Assembly: GCA_028277395.1 (NCBI GenBank)
Contig: JANQGJ010000070.1
Span: forward strand, 45,850-109,849
Origin: Bacteroidales bacterium
GTDB lineage: Bacteria; Bacteroidota; Bacteroidia; Bacteroidales; F082
DNA length: 64,000 nucleotides
Reading direction: 5' to 3'
Shown here: positions 54,535-63,643 of the stretch, in pieces
Position numbering within the stretch: the stretch's first letter is position 1
Layout: every line of letters begins with the position of its first letter
Program-made: the position numbers and the translations under genes
The notes under the pieces: model-generated
Databases searched by the model: none
Seen by the model: only the letters and a program-made list of their open reading frames with translations
Told to the model about the DNA's origin: nothing

Positions 54535-55368
54535 TTATCTTACCCAGACGTTTTTAGGATGCAGAAAATTTGCATTATATTTCTTATTGACTTTATCCAT
54601 ATATCCAGATAATTCGAGATTCTCAATACAAGTATTGATAAAATGTAATAATTCTAGGTCAGTATACCTAACAGACCATGCAACAGGTGTTACATTATAT
54701 GGGTTAGTTGCGAACAAATCAAAGGCTCCGTCATGTTCTTCTGCGAACTTTTTACATATATAGAAATCTCCTAATGCGACATCCGCTCTTCCTGTTAATA
54801 CCTCAGATAAAGTTAAGTTTTGGTCACCCCCTGAGATCACTATAATTTCTGCATTAGTGAGGTTTCTTTTCGCATACTCCTGTCCTTGTTCCCCTTGTGT
54901 AACGGCAACAACTATTCCTTTTTTATCTATATCGCTTAGATTCTTAAACCTCTGATCTCCCTTTCTTACTATAGCACTGTTACCTCCAGCGACCAAAGGA
55001 GTCGAAAAAGCAACAGATTTTGCTCTTGCAATTGTTGTAAAGGTTGGTGCTATTGACAGATCAAATTTTTTAGATTGCAATCCTGCAACAAATGTAGCAA
55101 ATGTTGATTCCACAAATTCAACCTCAACTTCCATTTGACTCGCTATCTCCTTCATAATGTCAATAAAGGTACCTGATAGCTCTTTATTAATCGGATTTCG
55201 AATAACGAAAGGGTCATATACAATGTAACCGACTGTAATCTTACCATCTTTTTTAATTTTAGAGAAGGTACTAGTTTGGTATTGATTAACTTCAACTGGC
55301 CTGTTACAAGATTGAAGGAAAACGTAAATAATTGTAAGTATTGTTAATTGAATTATCCTGATTTTCAT
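54535..55368 (-). CDS. Polar amino-acid-type ABC transporter substrate-binding lipoprotein
   Basis: The 277-aa protein has a lipobox ending at Cys21 (VFLQSC) and a family 3 solute-binding domain: GKITVGYIVYDPFVIRNPIN, GTFIDIMKEIASQMEVEVE, FDLSIAPTFTTIARAKSVAF, TGRADVALGDFYI. Ligand is not readable; amino acids or small charged compounds are expected. It is the first gene of the operon. The 250-bp gap to the IS110 relic upstream contains no clear promoter match. Confidence 0.9.
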   Translation of the reverse strand: MKIRIIQLTILTIIYVFLQSCNRPVEVNQYQTSTFSKIKKDGKITVGYIVYDPFVIRNPINKELSGTFIDIMKEIASQMEVEVEFVESTFATFVAGLQSKKFDLSIAPTFTTIARAKSVAFSTPLVAGGNSAIVRKGDQRFKNLSDIDKKGIVVAVTQGEQGQEYAKRNLTNAEIIVISGGDQNLTLSEVLTGRADVALGDFYICKKFAEEHDGAFDLFATNPYNVTPVAWSVRYTDLELLHFINTCIENLELSGYMDKVNKKYNANFLHPKNVWVR

Positions 55369-55584
55369 AAATCCAAGTTTTTATTTTATCAATTTTTTAT
55401 AAAAGTAAAAAAAAAAGTTATTCATTTTTTAGAAAGTTTTTAACTAACTTCACATCCTATGGAATTAGACATATAAGTAATTAAAATATTCCAAATTAAT
55501 CTTATTCAGGTGTTTTTATCATTGATGCGAAGTAAATAATTGATTATAATCTATTCCACTGAATCTATGTAAAAATAGTGTTAC

Positions 55585-55616
55585 TGTAGCCTTCCCTAAT
55601 AATGTAGCCTTCCCTA
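55585..55616 (+). repeat. Short tandem-like repeat at the IS110 relic boundary
   Basis: TGTAGCCTTCCCTA occurs at 55585-55598 and again at 55603-55616, joined directly to the transposase remnant. It may be a junction scar. Confidence 0.5.
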
Positions 55617-55618
55617 TC

Positions 55619-55846
55619 AGTAAACAAGGTCACGCTAAATTACAAAACCTATTATTTATGTGTAGTTTTAATGCCTGCAAGTCAAATAAAGCGTGTAAAG
55701 ATCTTTATGAAAGAATAACTGCAAAAGGAAAAAGTAAAAAACTTGCTCTTATTGCTGTGGCTAATAAACTGGTAAAACAATCTTTTGCTATTGCTAGATC
55801 AGGTTTAGAGTTCGATCAGGAATATATAAGCGTTAAACCTCAATAA
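55619..55846 (+). pseudogene. IS110-family transposase C-terminal relic
   Basis: The frame reads SKQGHAKLQNLLFMCSFNAC, then KACKDLYERITAKGKSKKLA and ALIAVANKLVKQSFAIARSG. This is the end of a Transposase_20 (IS110/IS116) protein. The N-terminal DEDD domain is missing, so only about 75 codons remain. Confidence 0.85.
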
Positions 55847-55901
55847 AAAATATTGTTTTTTTTTGGTTTTTACCACAGTTCATTGTTGTGGGCAGTGTTT
55901 A

Positions 55902-58298
55902 TTATTCTTCGTTTTCTTCTTCTATTCCAATGCTTAATAACAAGGCCTCATATTGTTCATTGTCTTTTTCTTTGATTTTGGCCAATATGAATTTTGCAGT
56001 TTTTTTCATTTCAGGTATGTCTATTGGTGTCATACTTCTTTCAAACAAACCCTCCAAATGTGAAAACTCATTGTTAATTCTGTCTGTCATTGTTGAAGCC
56101 TGCCTATTGTTCCCAAAAAATTTTGTCAGTTTTTCAATCTGGTTATTGGCATTTGGGTATTTATAATAAAGAAAAGCTTCTAAAAATTTGCGTGTATTGT
56201 TTCCGAAGTTATAAAACAAGTTATGTTGATTTTCATCGTCTGCATTGTCAATCGAACAAATATATATTTGATGAAAGAGGAAATTAAATTCAGTCACATA
56301 ATCTTTCAAATACTTTGGCATTATGGTAATTCTACTTGTTTCATTTTCTCTATAAATCAGAAAATAATTACATTGATTTTTATTCAAAGCATTTGGTAAT
56401 CTTTTCAAGTATTTTAGGAAATCAAGATTATGAGTGGAAATGAATATTTGTTCAAACTCTTGTCTTGAAAAGATTTCAGCGTTTATAAGGCTATACACGA
56501 AAAAAATGTGATTACTGTCTAAACTAGAAACTGGGTCATCAATCCAAATTATTGGTTTACTCCCTTTCGTCTCAACATCTTCAAGCTTTGCCATAAAATA
56601 GCAAAACGCTATAAGACTACATTCGCCCTCACTCAAATGGTGGGCTTTATTTCCATTTCTTACAATTTCGAATTTTATTTTTTTGCCGCCAAATTCATCT
56701 GTTTCCTCTAATGCTTGTAATGTTAGAAAATCGTGTCCGAAGAAATTGTTTAAATATTCGTTTACTTTAATCGCTCCTTTTTCTTCATCTTTCATCAAGC
56801 GTTCTTTATCCTCAATCCGTATAATCTGTTGTTTGATTTTTTCTTCTACTACTTTCTTGTTTTGTGTTTCGGTATCAGAAGTTATTTTTAAAGCCTGTAT
56901 TCTTGCTTTTACAGTAGTATATTGTGTGTCTGTTACAAAATCGCTTACTTCTCGTAATCGTAATAATCTTTTTGCTTCTGTTTGTTCCGATTCTAAAGAA
57001 TTACTGAATTGGTTTGCTTGTGTTCTGAAAACTTCAAATTCTTTCCAACAATCTACTAGTTGTTGGCTATTGTCAGTTATATCTTCATATGTTTTTGAAT
57101 TTAGCAAATCGTACTTGCGTTCTTGAAGTTTTTCTTTTACACGATTTAATTCAGATTTTATACTGTCAATAGCTTGTTGTCTTTGCACAATTAATGTGTC
57201 TAAATCTGAATGATATTTTGAATAAAAAGCACTTTTGTTGATTTGAACTTGTGTGTCAAGATTGTGAACTGAATTTTCAATTTCAGAAATTAGTGCGTCA
57301 ATATCTTTTTCCAATTTTTCAGATTCTTCATCAAAGTGGCTTTCAAGTTCTTTCCAGCGTTGTTCGGAAATATTGTTACCACAAAATGCACATTGTTCAA
57401 GATTCTCTTTGTGTAATTTTCTTCCTTCTTTGACCCAACGATTGAGAATAGCATCTTTCAATAATTGTTCAATTTTGTTAGAACTACTGATGGATTTTGT
57501 AACAAGCTCTTTGGCCTTAATGTTAATCGTGCTTAAATCTAGTTGTGGTTCAGAAATAGCGGGTATATCAGCATTTGCTTTTTCATCCAGCAAAGTCAGT
57601 TTTTGTGTTACTTCATCATCTGACAAAGATTGAAACGAAGTTGCTAAAACCGTGCCAATATCAGTTTGCAGCTTGCTTATATTATAATTTTGGTCACCAT
57701 ATTTATCAGATTTGTACTTTATACCATTAGGATTGTTAGTTGCTTTGTTCCTCAATTGCTGAGTTAATTGGCTGTTTTCTGTTTGATATGTTCCTAATGC
57801 AGTATTTGCAGTTGCAATAGCATTTTTAAGTTCAAGATAAAATCCGCTTGCATCAATTTCTTCTTCAATATTTTCTTCTTTACCCAATTCGTTTTTTAGT
57901 TCTTGAATTTCTGCTTCTATTGTAGCGTTACCTCCAATTATTGCAAAAGGAGCAATACTTTCATCTGGATTTATGATAAAACGAAGATTATCTTTTACAA
58001 AGTCTTCATTAAATACTCTGATTTTCTTTCCGTGTGCCGTTAAATTATTAGGTGTGCTGTCAGCAACATCTTTGATACTTACTTCGAATTGAGGATTTTC
58101 GTATTTGTCGGATAAGCTTCCTGATTCTAATGCTCGAATAATGCGAGAAAGAGTTGTTTTTCCTGAATAATTCCGTCCGTAAAAAATATTGATTGGTTTA
58201 AATAGAACAACATTGTTTCCATTATCACGGATAGTTGCATCCCAGTCGAAATTTTGAAATACTGCAAGATTATCTATTGACTTAAACTTTGTAATCAT
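55902..58298 (-). CDS. RloC-like AAA_13 ATPase, candidate anticodon nuclease
   Basis: The 798-aa protein has Walker A GRNYSGKTT (residues 41-49), a long coiled coil with a CAFCG zinc-hook-like motif near residue 301, and the ABC-like end LSEGECSLIAFCYFMAKL with WIDDPVSSLDSNH. The C-terminal domain carries Arg703, Glu707 (RKFLE) and His747 (NEFSHLE). This spacing resembles the Arg-Glu-His triad of PrrC/RloC tRNA anticodon nucleases. RloC proteins combine a zinc hook with that nuclease and respond to DNA damage. Triad assignment is inference; a plain AAA_13 ATPase is the alternative. It is monocistronic. Confidence 0.72.
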   Translation of the reverse strand: MITKFKSIDNLAVFQNFDWDATIRDNGNNVVLFKPINIFYGRNYSGKTTLSRIIRALESGSLSDKYENPQFEVSIKDVADSTPNNLTAHGKKIRVFNEDFVKDNLRFIINPDESIAPFAIIGGNATIEAEIQELKNELGKEENIEEEIDASGFYLELKNAIATANTALGTYQTENSQLTQQLRNKATNNPNGIKYKSDKYGDQNYNISKLQTDIGTVLATSFQSLSDDEVTQKLTLLDEKANADIPAISEPQLDLSTINIKAKELVTKSISSSNKIEQLLKDAILNRWVKEGRKLHKENLEQCAFCGNNISEQRWKELESHFDEESEKLEKDIDALISEIENSVHNLDTQVQINKSAFYSKYHSDLDTLIVQRQQAIDSIKSELNRVKEKLQERKYDLLNSKTYEDITDNSQQLVDCWKEFEVFRTQANQFSNSLESEQTEAKRLLRLREVSDFVTDTQYTTVKARIQALKITSDTETQNKKVVEEKIKQQIIRIEDKERLMKDEEKGAIKVNEYLNNFFGHDFLTLQALEETDEFGGKKIKFEIVRNGNKAHHLSEGECSLIAFCYFMAKLEDVETKGSKPIIWIDDPVSSLDSNHIFFVYSLINAEIFSRQEFEQIFISTHNLDFLKYLKRLPNALNKNQCNYFLIYRENETSRITIMPKYLKDYVTEFNFLFHQIYICSIDNADDENQHNLFYNFGNNTRKFLEAFLYYKYPNANNQIEKLTKFFGNNRQASTMTDRINNEFSHLEGLFERSMTPIDIPEMKKTAKFILAKIKEKDNEQYEALLLSIGIEEENEE

Positions 58299-58704
58299 CT
58301 ATTTCATTTTGTTCGGTTTACATTACCCCCAACGTACATATAAACGCAATATTTCGTTTATTTCTATTATAAATCCCAAATTATATTTCTGTTTATATAC
58401 AAGAATATCAGCAATGTATTCGTTTCTAAACATTTACAAACGCTTGTAAACACTTAAATATATTACCCCAAACCTACCAACAAATAAAACACCAAACAAT
58501 ACCCTGAAAGTGTAGGGCTAAAAACTACCCTATACAGTATGTTTTCATGCTTTCGCATATCGTAAGTGTCATGAAAACAGCGACATAAGTATTTGCACAG
58601 TAAGTTAATGCAGGAGAGTTAGTTTGGGTGAAATAGCTAAATAATTATACAAAAGGTAAACAAAACATAAGGGGCACAACACCCCTTACATTATTCCTGC
58701 TTAG
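58299..58704. other. 406-bp gap with three hairpins
   Basis: No gene is supported. It contains GTTTTCATG / CATGAAAAC (58541-58578, perfect 9-bp arms), a weak GTAGGG / CCCTAT pair near 58512-58532, and AAGGGG-CACAACA-CCCCTT (58669-58687). The last is followed on the minus strand by a T-rich run and is a likely terminator for the gene at 58705. Confidence 0.5.
58669..58687 (-). terminator. Likely terminator of the small gene with the structured leader
   Basis: A perfect 6-bp stem (AAGGGG / CCCCTT) with a 7-nt loop sits 18 bp past the stop of the 58705 gene and is followed on the minus strand by ATGTTTTGTTT. Confidence 0.6.
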
Positions 58705-58998
58705 CTATTCATCTGATAATTCACTAACCCCCAAAACCATATCCCGAAAAGAATACAACAACCACAGCATCGATGAGTTGTTTTCATCGTTGCTGATGCC
58801 ATTGGTTTCGTTGTAAGGGAAGCATGAAATTTTCCTGATGATCTCATTCATTTGTTCGGCAGCGTTTTTAAAACTGCCATCAAAGTTGTTTTCGATTACC
58901 CTGAAAAAAGGTTCGATGTTTACAACTTTTTTTGTGTAAGGGTTTTGAACCAGTACCGGTGTGTTTTCATGGTGAGCAGGTTCGTTAATTTGATGATT
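58705..58998 (-). CDS. Small hypothetical protein with structured RNA leader
   Basis: The ATG at 58998, behind a strong GGAGG, gives 97 aa. The frame also opens at 59031, but that ATG lies inside a stable hairpin and has no ribosome-binding site. No known domain is recognised. VLVQNPYTKKVVNIEPFFRV and the MNEIIRKISCFPYNET region look conserved in style, and the C-terminus is acidic. Soluble, no signal peptide. Expression is probably set by the leader described at 59022-59084. Confidence 0.65.
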   Translation of the reverse strand, partial: NHQINEPAHHENTPVLVQNPYTKKVVNIEPFFRVIENNFDGSFKNAAEQMNEIIRKISCFPYNETNGISNDENNSSMLWLLYSFRDMVLGVSELSDE

Positions 58999-59021
58999 CA
59001 TTATTAAATCCTCCAATGAAA

Positions 59022-59084
59022 AAACCCGCATGGTGCTAACGGTGTCTTAAGCCGCCCGGCCGAAGCCGGGAACCACACGGGTTT
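59022..59084 (-). promoter_or_regulatory. Structured RNA leader, terminator-like (possible attenuator)
   Basis: On the minus strand AAACCCGTGTGG pairs with CCATGCGGGTTT (12 bp, two G-U pairs) and is followed by a run of T. Within it lie CCCGGC-TTCG-GCCGGG, a C(UUCG)G-capped stem, and a smaller CGG/CCG hairpin. The right arm precedes the ribosome-binding site of the next gene. This layout fits an attenuator or a short stable RNA. I do not recognise a named class. Confidence 0.65.
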
Positions 59085-59107
59085 CTCCTATGTTGAATTA
59101 AATATTG

Positions 59108-59200
59108 CAATTTTTAAGACGTTTTTAGCAATTACAAAGATAATGGAAGTTGTTGGAACAGGGAAGTGGTTTGGGTGTTTTTTAATATGGTTGATAAGAT
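59108..59200 (+). repeat. About 100-bp diverged direct repeat, left copy
   Basis: It contains a 29-bp core (59144-59172, starting TGGAAGTTGTTGGAACAGGG) identical to 60952-60980, with recognisable similarity on both sides (CAATTTTTA at the start, TGTTTTGTTTT at the end). It flanks the ATPase gene. Confidence 0.75.
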
Positions 59201-59394
59201 GTTTTGTTTTCTGATCGGGGTATGACCTGGTTTTCATTTATATAATTTAGGCTTGGTAGCGCATAACTCACCACTGCTTTTGTGCCTGCATACATTTTTA
59301 CGAAAACAATCGTAAGATATTATTCCTGATAACTGGTTGCAATTTCGTTAATACTGTTTTAAGACTTTGTATTTCATGAGTTCAGAATGCCTTG

Positions 59395-60816
59395 TCATTC
59401 CAACGTTCTTCTACCAATGGTATAGCAATATAATGATGATGGAATATAGTCATATGTAACGTTGTTAACGTTTATCTCTGAAGTGATATCAATTGTTGTT
59501 ACTATTGCTCTTGAGAGATTATTTTTATTGGCAAAACTGTTTAATCCTTTGAGATCACCAGGATTTTCATAGTATCTGTTGGACCATTTTATTTCCACTG
59601 CCCAAGCCGGTTTGAGGTTACCTTTTCTAAGACCGACAATATCTACTTCACCATTTTTCCACCTGGAATAATATGGCGTTTGCCAAAATCGATGAAACCA
59701 TTGAGAATAAATTGCTGTTTCCACCATATTTCCAATAACACCTGAAATATTTGAAATAGGTGAAAATAAGGCACTTCTTAGTGAAGGATTTGTTAAGTAT
59801 ATTTTAAAGTAATTTGCTCGTTTAAATTTCTTTCCACTCATATCAACTCTGTTAACGACACGTATCAGAAAAGCAGCTTCAAGATATTTGATATACTTTT
59901 TTATGGTGTTTTTCGAAACACCGGATGTTATCGCAAGATTGTCGTATGAGAATTCATTTCCCGTATTGAAAGCAATGGTGGTAAAAAGTGAATTTAATTC
60001 CTGAACATCCTGAATCCCGTATAGACTGGGTAAATCCCTCAAAAGTACTTTATCGATTATATCACTTTTTATATACCTTCCGGGATTTGACTGAATTTCT
60101 TTGGAAAGCGAAACTTCAGGATATCCTCCAAAATTAATATAATCAATGAAGTGTGAGTTTAATTCTTCAATGTCAATTGATTCATAGAATTCAACTTTTG
60201 ATTCATTCCAGATTTTATCAACAGGTACAATTAAATATTCAAGATCTTTCAGATGAATGTATTCATGGAAAGTTAAAGGTGGTAATGTGAAGTCGGTGAA
60301 TCTGCCTGCTCCGGATTCAATACTTTTTAGTTTAAGTGCTGCAGCTGCAGAGCCGGAAACAATGAATTTTGATTTATGATATGAATCCACCAGAGATTTT
60401 AAATGTATTTCCCAGTCTTTCAGATACTGAATTTCATCGAAAAATACATAAAAACCATCAAATTCATCTTCTTTTCCAACTGCCTTTCTACAGTAGTTAA
60501 AAAGGCTCTCAATTCCGATAGAATTAAAAACTGGTGTTTCAACGGATAAATAAAAAATTTTTTTTGGATCAACTCCATTATCAATTAATTTTTGAATGGA
60601 ATGAAAAATCATAACTGTTTTTCCAACCCTTCTTGGACCCATTAAAACAACAGCACGTTTAATACCGATATGTTCAATAAGTGGAAAGAACTCATCAAAA
60701 TAAAGCCTTCTTTTCATAGAGTTATAGAAGTCATCAATTTTCCCTTCTTTCCACCAATGGTTTTCAAACTTAACTCTGTTTATTATTTGTTCATCTGTAA
60801 TTTCAAATAGTGCCAT
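59395..60816 (-). CDS. AAA ATPase with DUF4143 domain
   Basis: The 473-aa protein has Walker A GPRRVGKTVMIF (residues about 57-68), Walker B YVFFDEIQYLKDWE and sensor SKFIVSGSAAAALK. A winged-helix segment follows (FSYDNLAITSGVSKNTIKKY), then DUF4143 with a PD-(D/E)XK-like end (GEVDIVGLRKGNLKPAWAVEIKW). Family role is not established. It lies between two copies of an approximately 100-bp direct repeat, which suggests acquisition as a unit. Confidence 0.87.
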   Translation of the reverse strand: MALFEITDEQIINRVKFENHWWKEGKIDDFYNSMKRRLYFDEFFPLIEHIGIKRAVVLMGPRRVGKTVMIFHSIQKLIDNGVDPKKIFYLSVETPVFNSIGIESLFNYCRKAVGKEDEFDGFYVFFDEIQYLKDWEIHLKSLVDSYHKSKFIVSGSAAAALKLKSIESGAGRFTDFTLPPLTFHEYIHLKDLEYLIVPVDKIWNESKVEFYESIDIEELNSHFIDYINFGGYPEVSLSKEIQSNPGRYIKSDIIDKVLLRDLPSLYGIQDVQELNSLFTTIAFNTGNEFSYDNLAITSGVSKNTIKKYIKYLEAAFLIRVVNRVDMSGKKFKRANYFKIYLTNPSLRSALFSPISNISGVIGNMVETAIYSQWFHRFWQTPYYSRWKNGEVDIVGLRKGNLKPAWAVEIKWSNRYYENPGDLKGLNSFANKNNLSRAIVTTIDITSEINVNNVTYDYIPSSLYCYTIGRRTLE

Positions 60817-60916
60817 TAGTGTAAATTAACTGATTCTAAAAGTACAAATATATATAAATAAAGTCAAATATTTGATCTTAGATGATTTTTGTTCCTTGGC
60901 TTCCGACTAAACCTTT

Positions 60917-61015
60917 CAATTTTTATGATGTTTTGAACAATATGAAGATTGTGGAAGTTGTTGGAACAGGGAAGTGGTTTATGTGTTTTAATTTAATCAG
61001 TACAATGTTTTGTTT
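60917..61015 (+). repeat. About 100-bp diverged direct repeat, right copy
   Basis: Matches the copy at 59108-59200 with a 29-bp exact core (60952-60980). The rest of the 60817-61326 gap is AT-rich without a supported gene. Confidence 0.75.
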
Positions 61016-61271
61016 TTTTGAAGTAGTCCTGATTTTGTTTTCATTATTATTGACTTTTCCACAACTAGTCATAATGCTCATAAATACAGACTGATAGCCT
61101 GATCCTCTAAAATATAACTACTTCAATTAGTAGCCAGTTTTACACCCCTTAACGGTATTGTTTTCAGTTTGTTAAGTGTATATATTTGAAAGTCAGTTTA
61201 TGATGGTGAAAAACAAATTCATAAATAATTAATTCATAAAATGGTTGGAATACAAACATTACAATTCAGGC

Positions 61272-61288
61272 GATCGTCAATCACGATC
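61272..61288. promoter_or_regulatory. Inverted repeat upstream of the 61327 gene
   Basis: GATCGT-CAATC-ACGATC, perfect 6-bp arms, lies 38 bp before the ATG. It could be an operator; no promoter box matching the consensus is evident. Confidence 0.3.
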
Positions 61289-61326
61289 TGTCAATTAATT
61301 TAATCATATCAATTAAATCTTTAATC

Positions 61327-62109
61327 ATGAAAACAAAAAAAAACGAGCAACAATTCTACGAATTGAAAATGGAAATCGATGATGAACTTGTTTACCAGGT
61401 ACGTAAGTATTTACCTGAAGGAGTATCTTTCCCAAAAGATCCCAATGATAAGTTCGAAATGCCTGATGGATTTGAGTTTATAGATGAAGTTATTGTAAAC
61501 ACCTTGAATTCAGGCACTTCGCAAAACAAAGCCACAACACATGCAGCAGACTCACCGGCAGCTGTTGAAGCAGGACTTGGAGCCATTAGAACAGCATGGG
61601 CAATTATTGAAAAAGGAACACCATTACCCAAAACTGCAAATCTTAGTTCAGCAATACTTAATAAGGCTGATATGGACTGGACACATTACTCAGGGGCTAA
61701 GATATTTGAGAGCAAAGAACTTTCTTTTACACTTGATCAGTTTCTGTTTTTGGATGTACCATCAATATGCCTGGCAAAAGCACGGTATACCATTGATCTT
61801 TCATATGATGCAGCTTATACTGGTCCTGTTACTAATGTTGCCAAAGGAAAATATATTCCTAATATTTCAGTTACTGTTTTGGAATCGTATAATGCGGTTG
61901 GCACCTGGCTTAATATGAATGCTGAGATTTCAAATGTTACAAATATAGGTCAGCCGGGAAAGGACGTTGTTCCTCATTTTTATTTAACCTTGCAGTTTGA
62001 AGCAAAGAAAACCATGTCATCCGGTTCGTGGACAAATAAAATCACAGTTCAGGGTGATGTGGGAATAACAAGCTATGGAACACAGGACCTGTGGATCGAA
62101 CAATGGTAA
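61327..62109 (+). CDS. Hypothetical protein, unrecognised
   Basis: This 260-aa protein has no signal peptide. The N-terminal quarter is charged (LKMEIDDELVYQVRKYLPEG). An Ala-rich segment follows (ADSPAAVEAGLGAIRTAWAI), then a C-terminal half of probable beta strands (YIPNISVTVLESYNAVGTWL, KTMSSGSWTNKITVQGDVGI). No family is recognised. It is monocistronic, ends at a hairpin, and lies just outside the repeat-rich accessory block. Confidence 0.65.
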   Translation: MKTKKNEQQFYELKMEIDDELVYQVRKYLPEGVSFPKDPNDKFEMPDGFEFIDEVIVNTLNSGTSQNKATTHAADSPAAVEAGLGAIRTAWAIIEKGTPLPKTANLSSAILNKADMDWTHYSGAKIFESKELSFTLDQFLFLDVPSICLAKARYTIDLSYDAAYTGPVTNVAKGKYIPNISVTVLESYNAVGTWLNMNAEISNVTNIGQPGKDVVPHFYLTLQFEAKKTMSSGSWTNKITVQGDVGITSYGTQDLWIEQW

Positions 62110-62133
62110 TTTAAAAAGTTATAATGAAGTATC

Positions 62134-62172
62134 AATTGTCGGGTATCGGATCGTTTCCGGTGCCTGACAATT
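62134..62172. terminator. Hairpin between convergent genes
   Basis: AATTGTCGGG and CCTGACAATT pair over 9 of 10 positions, with an inner CGGA/TCCG stem. It lies between the 61327 gene and the convergent lipoprotein gene. The T-run is weak, so terminator strength is uncertain. Confidence 0.55.
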
Positions 62173-62189
62173 ATTGCAGCTTTTATTTA

Positions 62190-63269
62190 TTAATAATAAC
62201 TTACTGTATAAGTTCCGTCGCTGTTCATAGAAACGTCAGCATGGTATTCCCCTGTTGGAAATATGATACTTGTACTGGAGGGAAATTCATAAATATTCAG
62301 GACCTCACCAACTGATGCATATCCCATACTAATGAAATATTCATTACTGGTTATATTGAATACTGCTGAAGTGCCCGGTATTCCCTGTACAGCATAAACC
62401 GGAGTATTCTCAAATCCTATTCCTGAGGCTATCTGATTAATCGGGATACTGTTTTCCTGCACTATTGTTAACGGACCTGCAACGGGGCCTGCAACCTGAT
62501 TAGAAAACTGATATGTACTTCCATTATATGACAGCGAAATCTGATTATTGGTAGATTGGTCAGTTTGAACTTCCTCTTCAGCTGTTATAATATTACCAAC
62601 TTCAACAGTTCCGCTGTTACCCCACCAGAAATTAAAGCTTTCATTCCATTGAATAAGTGTCTGGCCCATTACCTGCAGGTAACCACTGTTCATAGCCAGC
62701 GGATAAGCTTCTAAATTGCAAATATTCTCATCAAACTGGTATTGTACATATCCTACCATTTCCATTGTGTTGTTCTTTATAATAATTGAATAAGTGGCAT
62801 TACCCGCAAAGAAATATGAAAAATGTGGTATTGAAGCAACAATGTGTTTATCATTCTTATAACCTCTCAGGTCTGTCCATGTGATACCATCGCTGGAAAC
62901 AAAAATCGATGATACTTCAGTATCATCATTATGAACTATACTAATGGTTGCAGTGTTAGGTTCATAAGCGTCAGGATTTGATAACTGAATTTTATGAATA
63001 TCACCCAATATTGTGATATGTTCTGGCAGGATAATGGAATCTTCTATACTACCCTCGATCAGTACTTCTTCAGACACAGATCCCTCCGGGAAGAATATTT
63101 CTGTTTCTCCAATTTTAAAAATACCTCCATCGGTTCCTATTTTGTTGGAATCGGGAGTATCATCGTCGTTATCTTTCTTACATGAATAAGTTAGTAGCAT
63201 TGTAGCAGTTAACATCAGTATCAGCCATGTTAAAGAATTGTGTAAAGGTTTTGGTTTGTGCATAATCAT
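62190..63269 (-). CDS. Lipoprotein of unknown function
   Basis: The 359-aa protein has a signal with lipobox LTYSC (Cys near residue 30), an acidic linker (KKDNDDDTPDSNKIG) and a ZU5-like or beta-sandwich start (DGGIFKIGETEIFFPEGSVS). Further beta-rich sequence follows. A surface location is inferred from the acidic residues after the lipidated Cys, similar to Bacteroidota surface-export signals. Start may be the ATG at 63269 or two codons later. Confidence 0.7.
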   Translation of the reverse strand: MIMHKPKPLHNSLTWLILMLTATMLLTYSCKKDNDDDTPDSNKIGTDGGIFKIGETEIFFPEGSVSEEVLIEGSIEDSIILPEHITILGDIHKIQLSNPDAYEPNTATISIVHNDDTEVSSIFVSSDGITWTDLRGYKNDKHIVASIPHFSYFFAGNATYSIIIKNNTMEMVGYVQYQFDENICNLEAYPLAMNSGYLQVMGQTLIQWNESFNFWWGNSGTVEVGNIITAEEEVQTDQSTNNQISLSYNGSTYQFSNQVAGPVAGPLTIVQENSIPINQIASGIGFENTPVYAVQGIPGTSAVFNITSNEYFISMGYASVGEVLNIYEFPSSTSIIFPTGEYHADVSMNSDGTYTVSYY

Positions 63270-63643
63270 TTGCTTATTAATTTGTTATGTGCCTGCGAAG
63301 TTAATAATTTTAACTAATACACATGGTGATCATTGCAATAATTTAAAATGCAATTTGTCTTATTTGATTCAGTTTTGAATGATAATGCCTGTAAAAAAGA
63401 CAAAGTTCTTGATTCTATTTTTTTATCTTAATGCCAATTGTTCCAAATGTTACTTAAATATTTTACATACTCAGCCTTTCGTAAGTTTTTTGGAAATACC
63501 AATAAAAGAAAGCTTTCCTTTTGACTAAAGTAATATGAGAAATCCTCCGAAATCATATCACAAATTCAATATTATTATTGTATCTGATATTATAATTCCG
63601 GAGGAATAGATCTTTACCTGTTTTGAACAAGTATTACTACAGA
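63270..63643. other. 374-bp AT-rich intergenic region
   Basis: Between the lipoprotein gene and the T9SS cargo gene I see no coding remnant, no strong hairpin with a T-run and no clear promoter match. Confidence 0.4.

Noticed and set aside
60882..61094. Rightward 70-codon frame upstream of the 61327 gene
   Set aside because: It lies within the right copy of the 100-bp repeat; the same repeat on the other side of the ATPase is not open in the equivalent frame.
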